Below, piece by piece: positions 56,330 through 64,000 of a stretch of 64,000 bases of DNA (within the stretch, counting starts at the first letter, position 1; each line of letters begins with the position of its first letter). The position numbers and the translations under genes are program-made. The stretch is from positions 3,906,001-3,970,000 of the forward strand of contig CM041196.1 in the NCBI GenBank assembly GCA_023078555.1. The letters are read 5' to 3'. A model generated the notes under the pieces. The model did no database searches, was not told the origin of the DNA, and saw only the letters and a program-made list of their open reading frames with translations. The stretch is from Ulva prolifera (taxonomy: Eukaryota > Chlorophyta > Ulvophyceae > Ulvales > Ulvaceae).

Positions 56330-59300
56330 TACGTGTTCAACGTCCGTGCGCGTGGTCGGTGTACGTGCCCAGTGCCCGTGCGCGTCGTCCGTGTACATGC
56401 CCCGTGTCCGTGCGCGTTGTCCGTGTACGTGTTCAGTGTCCGTGCGCGTCGTCCGTGTACGTGATCAGTGTCCGTGCGCGTCGTCCGTGTACGTGTTCAG
56501 TGTCCGTGCGCGTCGTCCGTGTACGTGTTCAGTGTTCGTGGGCGTGGTCCGTGTACGTGGGGAGTTTCTGTGAGTCTGCATGGTGCCTGTGCCTGTCTTT
56601 GTGCTCGTCGTCCGTGTACGTGCCCAGTGTCCGTGCGCGTTGTCCGTGTACGTGTTCAGTGTCCGTGCGCATCGTCTGTGTACGTGTTCAGTGTCCGAGC
56701 TCGTCGTCTGTGTACGTGTTCAGTGTCCGTGCGCGTCGTCCGTGTACGTGTTCAGAGTCCGTGCGCGTCGTCCGTGTACGTGTTCAGTGTCCGTGCGCGT
56801 CGTCCGTGTACGTGTTCAGTGTCCGTGCGCGTCGTCCGTGTACGTGATCAGTGTCCGTGCGCGTCGTCCGTGTACGTGTTCAGTGTCCGTGCGCGTCGTC
56901 TGTGTACGTGTTCAGTGTCCGTGCGCGTCGTCCGTGTACGTGTTCAGTGTCTGTGCGCGTCGTCCGTGTACGTGTTCAGTGTTTGTGGGCGTGGTCCGTG
57001 TACGTGTTCAGTGTCCGTGCGCGTCGTCCGTGTACGTGTTCAGTGTCCGTGCGCGTCGTCCGTGTACGTGTTCAGTGTCCGTGCGCGTGGTCCGTGTACG
57101 TGTTCAGTGTCCGTGCCCGTTGTCCGTGTGCGTGGGGAGAGCATGTGAGGCTGGGTGGTGTATGTTTCTGTCTCCGTGCGCGTCGTCCGTGTACGTGTTC
57201 AGTGTCCGTGCGCGTCGTCCGTGTACGTGTTCAGTGTCCGTGCGCGTGGTCCGTGTACGTGTTCAGTGTCCGTGCGCGTCGCCCGTGTACGTGTTCAGTG
57301 TCCGTGCGCGTTGTCCGTGTGCGTGGGGAGTGTATGTGAGGCTGGGTGGTGTATGTTTCTGTTTCCGTGCGCGTCGTCCGTGTACGTCTTCAGTGTCCGT
57401 GCGCGTCGTCCATGTACGTGTTCAGTGTCCGTGCGCGTCGTCCGTGTACGTGTTCAGTGTCCGTGCGCGTCGTCCGTTTACGAGTTCAGTGTCCGTGTGC
57501 GTCCTCCGTGTACGTGTTCAGTGTCCGTGTGCGTCGTCCGTGTACGTGTTCAGTGTCCGTGCGCGTCGTCCGTGTACGTGTTCAGTGTCCGTGCGCGTCA
57601 TCCGTGTACGTTTTCAGTGTCCGTGCGCGTCGTCCGTGTGCGTGGGGAGTGTATGTGAGGCTGGGTGGTGTATGTTTCTGTCTCCGTGCGCGTCGTCCGT
57701 GTACGTGTCGAGTCCGTGCGCGTCGTCCGTGTACGTGTCCAGTGTCCGTGCGCGTCGTCCGTGTACGTGTTCAGTGTCCGTGCGCGTCGTCCGTTTACGT
57801 GTTCAGTGTCCGTGCGCGTGGTCCGTGTATGTGTTCAGTGTCCGTGCGCGTCGTCCGTGTACGTGTTCAGTGTCCGTGCGCGTCGTCCGTGTGCGTGTTC
57901 TGTGTCCATGCGCGTCGTCCGTGTACGTGTTCAGTGTCCGTGCGTGTCGTCCGTTTACGAGTTCAGTGTCCGTGCGCGTGGTCCGTGTACGTGTTCAGTG
58001 TCCGTGCGCGTGGTCCGTGTGCGTGTTCAGTGTCCGTGCGCGTCGTCCGTTTGCGTGGGGAGTGTATGTGAGGCTGGGTGGTGTATGTTTCTGTCTCCGT
58101 GCGCGTCGTCCGTGTACGTCTTCAGTGTCCGTGCGCGTCGTCCGTTTACGAGTTCAGTGTCCGTGCGCGTCGTCCGTTTACGAGTTCAGTGTCCGTGCGC
58201 GTCGTCCGTGTACGTCTTCAGTGTCCGTGCGCGTCGTCCATGTACGTGTTCAGTGTCCGTGCGCGTCGTCCGTTTGCGTGGGGAGTGTATGTGAGGCTGG
58301 GTGGTGTATGTTTCTGTCTCCGTGCGCGTCGTCCGTGTACGTCTTCAGTGTCCGTGCGCGTCGTCCGTGTACGTGTTCAGTGTCCGTGCGCGTCCTCCGT
58401 GTACGTGTTCAGTGTCCATGCGCGTCGTCCGTGTACGTGTTCAGTGTCCGTGCGCGTCGTCCGTGTACGTGTTCAGTGTCCATGCGCGTGGTCCGTGTGC
58501 GTGTTCAGTGTCCGTGCGCGTCGTCCGTGTGCGTGGGGAGTGTATGTGAGGCTGGGTGGTGTATGTTTCTGTCTCCGTGCGCGTCGTCCGTGTACGTGTC
58601 GAGTCCGTGCGCGTCGTCCGTGTACGTGCCCAGTGTCCGTGCGCGTCGTCCGTTTACGAGTTCAGTGTCCGTGCGCGTCGTCCGTGTACGTGTCGAGTCC
58701 GTGCGCGTCGTCCGTGTACGTGTTCAGTGTCCGTGCGCGTCGTCCGTTTACGTGTTCAGTGTCCGTGCGCGTGGTCCGTGTATGTGTTCAGTGTCCGTGC
58801 GCGTCGTCCGTGTACGTGTTCAGTGTCCGTGCGCGTCGTCCGTGTACGTCTTCAGTGTCCGTGCGCGTCGTCCGTTTACGAGTTCAGTGTCCGTGCGCGT
58901 CGTCCGTTTACGAGTTCAGTGTCCGTGCGCGTCGTCCGTGTACGTCTTCAGTGTCCGTGCGCGTCGTCCATGTACGTGTTCAGTGTCCGTGCGCGTCGTC
59001 CGTTTGCGTGGGGAGTGTATGTGAGGCTGGGTGGTGTATGTTTCTGTCTCCGTGCGCGTCGTCCGTGTACGTCTTCAGTGTCCGTGCGCGTCGTCCGTGT
59101 ACGTGTTCAGTGTCCGTGCGCGTCCTCCGTGTACGTGTTCAGTGTCCATGCGCGTCGTCCGTGTACGTGTTCAGTGTCCGTGCGCGTCGTCCGTGTACGT
59201 GTTCAGTGTCCATGCGCGTGGTCCGTGTGCGTGTTCAGTGTCCGTGCGCGTCGTCCGTGTGCGTGGGGAGTGTATGTGAGGCTGGGTGGTGTATGTTTCT

Positions 59301-61404
59301 GTCTCCGTGCGCGTCGTCCGTGTACGTGTCGAGTCCGTGCGCGTCGTCCGTGTACGTGCCCAGTGTCCGTGCGCGTGGTCCGTGTACGTGCCCAGTGTCC
59401 GTGCGCGTGGTCCGTGTGCGTGCGGAGTTTCTGTGAGTCTGCATGGTGCATGTATCAGTGTCCGTGCGCGTCGTCCGTTTACGAGTTCAGTGTCCGTGCG
59501 CGTCGTCCGTTTACGAGTTCAGTGTCCGTGTGCGTCCTCCGTGTACGTGTTCAGTGTCCGTGTGCGTCGTCCGTGTACGTGTTCAGTGTCCGTGCGCGTC
59601 GTCCGTGTACGTGTTCAGTGTCCGTGCGCGTCGTCCGTTTACGAGTTCAGTGTCCGTGCGCGTCGTCCGTTTACGAGTTCAGTGTCCGTGTGCGTCCTCC
59701 GTGTACGTGTTCAGTGTCCGTGTGCGTCGTCCGTGTACGTGTTCAGTGTCCGTGCGCGTCGTCCGTGTACGTGTTCAGTGTCCGTGCGCGTCATCCGTGT
59801 ACGTTTTCAGTGTCCGTGCGCGTCGTCCGTGTGCGTGGGGAGTGTATGTGAGGCTGGGTGGTGTATGTTTCTGTCTCCGTGCGCGTCGTCCGTGTACGTG
59901 TCGAGTCCGTGCGCGTCGTCCGTGTACGTGTCCAGTGTCCGTGCGCGTCGTCCGTGTACGTGTTCAGTGTCCGTGCGCGTCGTCCGTTTACGTGTTCAGT
60001 GTCCGTGCGCGTGGTCCGTGTATGTGTTCAGTGTCCGTGCGCGTCGTCCGTGTACGTGTTCAGTGTCCGTGCGCGTCGTCCGTGTGCGTGTTCTGTGTCC
60101 ATGCGCGTCGTCCGTGTACGTGTTCAGTGTCCGTGCGTGTCGTCCGTTTACGAGTTCAGTGTCCGTGCGCGTGGTCCGTGTACGTGTTCAGTGTCCGTGC
60201 GCGTGGTCCGTGTACGTGTTCAGTGTCCGTGCGCGTCGTCTGTGTACGTGTTCAGTGTCCGTGCGCGTCATCCGTGTACGTTTTCAGTGTCCGTGCGCGT
60301 CGTCCTTGTGCGTGGGGAGTGTATGTGAGGCTGGGTGGTGTATGTTTCTGTCTCCGTGCGCGTTGTCCGTGTACGTGTCGAGTCCGTGCGCGTCGTCCGT
60401 GTACGTGCCCAGTGTCCGTGCGCGTGGTCCGTGTGCGTGCGGAGTTTCTGTGAGTCTTCATGGTGCCTGTATCAATGTCCGTGCGCGTTGTCCGTTTACG
60501 AGTTCAGTGTCCGTGCGCGTGGTCCGTGTACGTGTTCAGTGTCCGTGTGCGTCGTCCGTGTACGTGTTCAGTGTCCGTGCGTGTCGTCCGTGTACGTGTT
60601 CAGTGTCCGTGCGCGTGGTCCGTGTACGTGTCCAGTGTCCGTGCGCGTCGTCCGTGTACGTGTTCAGTGTCCGTGCGCGTCGTCCGTGTACGTGTTCAGT
60701 GTCCGTGCGCGTCGTCCGTGTACGTGTTCAGTGTCCGTGTGCGTCGTCCGTGTACGTGTTCAGTGTCCGTGCGTGTCGTCCGTGTACGTGTTCAGTGTCC
60801 GTGCGCGTGGTCCGTGTACGTGTCCAGTGTCCGTGCGCGTCGTCCGTGTACGTGTTCAGTGTCCGTGCGCGTCGTCCGTGTACGTGTTCAGTGTCCGTGC
60901 GCGTCGTCCGTGTGCGTGGGGAGTTTCTGTGAGTCTTCATGGTGCCTGTATCAATGTCCGTGCGCGTTGTCCGTTTACGAGTTCAGTGTCCGTGCGCGTG
61001 GTCCGTGTACGTGTTCAGTGTCCGTGTGCGTCGTCCGTGTACGTGTTCAGTGTCCGTGCGTGTCGTCCGTGTACGTGTTCAGTGTCCGTGCGCGTGGTCC
61101 GTGTACGTGTCCAGTGTCCGTGCGCGTCGTCCGTGTACGTGTTCAGTGTCCGTGCGCGTCGTCCGTGTACGTGTTCAGTGTCCGTGCGCGTCGTCCGTGT
61201 ACGTGTTCAGTGTCCGTGTGCGTCGTCCGTGTACGTGTTCAGTGTCCGTGCGTGTCGTCCGTGTACGTGTTCAGTGTCCGTGCGCGTGGTCCGTGTACGT
61301 GTCCAGTGTCCGTGCGCGTCGTCCGTGTACGTGTTCAGTGTCCGTGCGCGTGGTCCGTGTGCGTGTTCAGTGTCCGTGCGCGTCGTCCGTGTACGTGTTC
61401 AGTG
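56330..61404. repeat. Satellite array B, 32-bp unit
   Basis: The 32-bp unit contains GTACGTGTTCAGTGTCCGTG followed by CGCGTCGTCC. It has the same period as the 13+19 dimer of array A and shares AGTGTCCGTG in register, so B is probably a derivative of A. The plus strand of the consensus lacks stop codons in all frames, giving Cys/Val/Arg/Ser-rich frames of up to 814 residues that repeat every 96 bp; these are not genes. A ~50-bp block (GTGGGGAGTGTATGTGAGGC, then TGGGTGGTGTATGTTTCTG) interrupts it about ten times (near 57130, 57320, 57640, 58040, 58270, 58520, 59005, 59250, 59835 and 60310). Confidence 0.97.
58095..59376. repeat. 730-bp duplication within array B
   Basis: 58095-58646 matches 58825-59376 at a shift of 730 bp, including several rare variants in order. 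Other array B duplications: 60441-60872 against 60920-61351 (shift 479) and about 57610-58020 against 59803-60213 (shift 2193). Confidence 0.75.
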
Positions 61405-61938
61405 CCCATCGCCAGGTACACCCCGGAAGTGCATGAGGAGCTGCGGCACCTGCATCCCGCAGCAGCGCTCCCCCCCGACACCCAGCCCGCCGAGCTCGCG
61501 CCCCCGCTGCAAATCGACGAGGCGACGCTCCGCACCCTGCTCGACAAGCTGCTGAAGGGCAGCGGCCCAGGCCTGTCGGGGTGGACGTATGAGCACATCC
61601 GGGCTGCCGGTACGGCCTCCACGGCCGGGTTCACGGAGATTCACCGCTTCATGAATGCGGCCCTCGCCGGCCGGCTGCCACACCTCCCGCGCTTGCTGGA
61701 CTGCTGCCTCCTCCCGCAGGAGAAGCCACAGGGAGGCGTCCGCCCTATCGCCTAGCACCTGGTAAGCCTGTGCGCCATGACCTTGTGCAGTGGCCTAGAT
61801 TCCTCCCTCGCGCCGCTGCAGGTGGGGGTCGGGGTGCCAGGGGGCGCGCAGAACCTGGGCCATGCTGCGCGCGACGTGTTGCAAGCGTCGGACGATGTCG
61901 TGCTTGTGCGATGCATGATATCAGTCAAACGGACATAA
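61405..61938 (+). pseudogene. LINE (non-LTR retrotransposon) reverse transcriptase fragment
   Basis: Directly after array B, the frame reads LRTLLDKLLKGSGPGLSGWT, then EHIRAAG, LPQEKPQGGVRPIA, then after an in-frame TAG (61753-61755) SLAPLQVGVGVPGGAQNLGH and ASDDVVLV, ending at a TAA (61936). These are the conserved blocks before and into motif A of LINE reverse transcriptases (S-G-W-T-Y-E-H-I, P-K-P-x-G-G-V-R-P-I-A). At motif A, the usual CDISNAFN-like string is replaced by CMISVKRT, so the catalytic Asp is lost and similarity stops. The 5' part (endonuclease) and everything from motif A on are missing. The frame happens to be open into the satellite, giving a false fusion protein. Confidence 0.85.
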
Positions 61939-62751
61939 CTCGAATAACGATGCAAAGTGAGATGGAAAAGACGTAGCTACTCGAAGGTGTGCGTGGTGGC
62001 TCGTGGACTCTTGGTCCGCCCGTGTACATGTACGTCCCATTGCCATCCCCGGGGAGCGGGCGAGTGTGGTCGCTGGACACGCATCCCGTACGTAGTCTGC
62101 GTCTTCATACAATTCAACGGGCTACATCGCTCTAGCTACTGATCTGGCACAGTTGGCTGTGTGTCACAGCCGGTGACGAGCAGCGCCAAGCCGAAACCGC
62201 ATTTGGACAGCAAGCGCTCAATGGAGGTAATCTTCACTAGTGTGCAGGCTACTGGGAACGCATACACTTGGGAAAACCAAATACCCATAGTTGGTTAGTC
62301 TATTTTCTAATCGTTCAGACGTTTACGCCCGAGTAGTGCTCCGACTGTGTGGGCATCTTCGTGTCCAGAGGCTCGTGTAAGAACAGAAGCACATCGCAGG
62401 ATACAAACGGCATGTCCATGAGTCTCATTTTTCAGTACTGTTTTGGATGTATAACCTTGACAGACATCGGTTCATTGTCCCCTACATTGGCGCCTTGAGA
62501 TCAGCGCAACACAATCGTTCGCAAGCAATACGCAGCTGTGCTTGCAGGGATGCATCATTACTTAACATGATCTCCCTTCAACAGAATTGCCGCCTCTGAT
62601 TCAATTCAAAGGGCACCTCATACAGCTGCCCTGCATGTACCAGGCCATTGACTCCCCACAATAGCAGGCTCAGTACAACGCCTTTCGATTGATCCATCAT
62701 CAACGATCTTGCGATGCACCTGTACCTCTGACGATGCCGGTGCTTTAGTCC
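61939..62751. other. Unique DNA, no recognised feature
   Basis: Mixed-composition DNA between the LINE fragment and the 3' end of the protease gene. No coding exon, RNA gene or repeat is recognised. It presumably holds the 3' UTR of the minus-strand gene at its right end. Confidence 0.5.
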
Positions 62752-64000
62752 TCACTTCAGCTGCGGTGCCCATTCCAGATGTTGTGCCACCTCCGCCCTC
62801 TTGTACCACCTGAATAGGCAGTCATTCATTTAAACTTCTCAGTGACAGCGACATACCCTAAGAGAAGGTCTACCCCACACTGGGAAGCACTGAGAAGGGG
62901 TATTTTACCTGCTTTCTGGGTACAATTGGTCCAGTCGCCTGCTCACATCTCGATCGCTCGGCCCCGCCGGTCCGCTGTCGGTGTGCTTGTCAATAGCTTC
63001 AAGAAGGTATCTCATTCCCGAACCGCGTGCTTGTTCCATGGATTCTGAGGACAGGGGACCCGCCATGTGCCGTTTCACCCACGTCAAAAGAGTGACACAT
63101 GCAGCGGCTGGCACACGAGGTGGGCGACGCCTAGATTGGCGTGGATGCTTCACATTTGCTACGACTCCTTCTAAGAAGCGTTTGAAAAAGTAGGGGGCGT
63201 TGATGCCGCACGTGTTGAGGCCGGGCGTCACAGAGCCCTCATCTATCAGCTCCGATTGCAGAGCTGGTTTTTGTGGTACACAAACCTACATGCAAGACGC
63301 CTTGTGGGGCTACCAGTACTATTGCTGGGTCCAGTACATGGGATGATCATGTAACACATGATTGCAGAATCGGTAGATACAGTCATGGAGACAGAAGTCA
63401 CACCCTGTCCCACTTGATGGCGGCAATGGCCCTACGAGCCACCTCGAGGCTCGTTTGGTGCAGGTCACATGCAGCCTTTGACAAGAACTGAGTGAACGCT
63501 TGTACAACTAATGTCATCTCGTCCTCGGACACCGCCGATGTAAGGGAGTCAAACACGAATATGCGGGCCATGTCAGTATTGGGGGCCTCTGCACGCCAGT
63601 TGATCTGATTTATGTTGACAAACGTGCAGAGGATCCAATGCACACCTCCCGCGCTGGGGTTAATGTCATGGTCGTTTTTCCACCACTTCATGGGCTGCAC
63701 AGTGCACGCCCAGATGTCACTGTCCAAAATTGGGCATCTATCATGAAAAGCCCATTTGTTGACCCCTGCGCCGTTCGTAAACGTCGGGTCACAGTTGTGT
63801 ACCTGCAAATTGTAGCAGCTGAAGCTGCTAATGCTTCTTCGGGGCTCAGTGGTGCGTGTGCGCTAATGACAAAGCAGCACCCGGTCGGCATGGCGCACCT
63901 TGGCTAGTCGCGTAGCATTGAGGATGCTAGCCCCTACATCTGAAGGAAGCAATGCTATCGTGAGTGCTGAACCTGGAAGTTCATGTGGGAATGGGAGATC
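62752..64000 (-). CDS. C48/Ulp1-like cysteine protease, 3' four exons (runs off window)
   Basis: Proposed minus-strand exons are 63899 to beyond 64000, 63404-63802, 62909-63285 and 62752-62809, with introns of 96, 118 and 99 bp. Borders are AAG|GTGCGC...TTTGCAG, AGG|GTGTGA...ATGTAG and CAG|GTAAAA...ATTCAG. All joins keep frame and it ends at TGA. Ulp1 signatures occur in order: SAGGVHWILCTFVNI (catalytic His at 63639-63641), ARIFVFDSLTS (Asp codon at 63548-63550), then GLNTCGINAPYFFKRFLEG (Cys codon at 63208-63210, followed by Gly). His to Cys is about 104 residues. The C-terminus is basic (PRQSRRRPPR) and ends YKRAEVAQHLEWAPQLK. The family cleaves SUMO- or ubiquitin-like proteins. It may be a host gene or a gene of another transposon; the 5' end is outside the window. 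Confidence 0.75.

Noticed and set aside
42928-56340. Minus-strand frames of 903, 787, 731 and 1721 residues
   Set aside because: Same stop-free repeat effect; one even runs from satellite into the outer CACTA end, which no real gene would do.
56239-61755. Plus-strand Cys/Val/Arg-rich frames of up to 814 residues in array B
   Set aside because: They repeat every 96 bp (three 32-bp units) in all frames. One fuses by chance to the LINE fragment.
1-64000. Telomeric or rDNA identity of the arrays
   Set aside because: No TTTAGGG-type telomere repeat and no rRNA similarity was noticed; a centromeric or subtelomeric place is possible but not shown.

Overview
This window is eukaryotic, repeat-dominated nuclear DNA with almost no ordinary host genes. 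The best guess is a green alga (chlorophyte or prasinophyte). The reasons are GC-rich unique DNA, GT-AG introns of about 100-230 bp, two CACTA/EnSpm DNA transposons, an intact Copia LTR element, and a LINE reverse transcriptase fragment with algal-looking motifs (GGVRPIA, GVGVPGGAQNLGHA). The lineage is inferred from style, not from a marker gene.

Layout. Satellite array A fills 1-16966, 43187-45982, 46981-50092 and 51091-56329. It is built from a 13-bp core with or without a 6-bp tail. A related 32-bp satellite, array B, fills 56330-61404. Together they make up about 52% of the window. Very long open frames run through both arrays, but they are by-products of stop-free repeats and not genes.

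The unique block 16967-43186 is three transposons nested inside each other. An outer CACTA element (16967-43186, target duplication CCG) sits in array A; without it the satellite closes up perfectly. An inner CACTA element (25097-42780, duplication AGA, 31-bp inverted ends with 28 matches) sits in the subterminal region of the outer one. A Copia element (35218-41802, duplication GTAGC, 355-bp LTRs differing at one position) sits in a minus-strand reading frame of the inner one. The outer element shows no transposase and carries a 349-bp tandem repeat. The inner one carries two convergent gene sets: a multi-exon plus-strand gene of unknown function (about 26126-30084), and minus-strand genes that include a spliced C48/Ulp1-like protein (30907-34083) and a transposon-type protein split by the Copia insertion.

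Right of the nest, array A holds a 998-bp solo LTR twice (45983-46980 and 50093-51090). The copies arose because about 4.1 kb of array plus LTR was duplicated in tandem. After array B come a LINE reverse transcriptase fragment (61405-61938) and, at the window edge, the 3' part of a four-exon minus-strand gene for a C48/Ulp1-like cysteine protease with apparent His, Asp and Cys catalytic residues (62752 to beyond 64000).

The history reads: satellite growth, then outer CACTA, then inner CACTA, then a recent Copia insertion. On the right, a solo LTR formed in the array and was then copied by array duplication.
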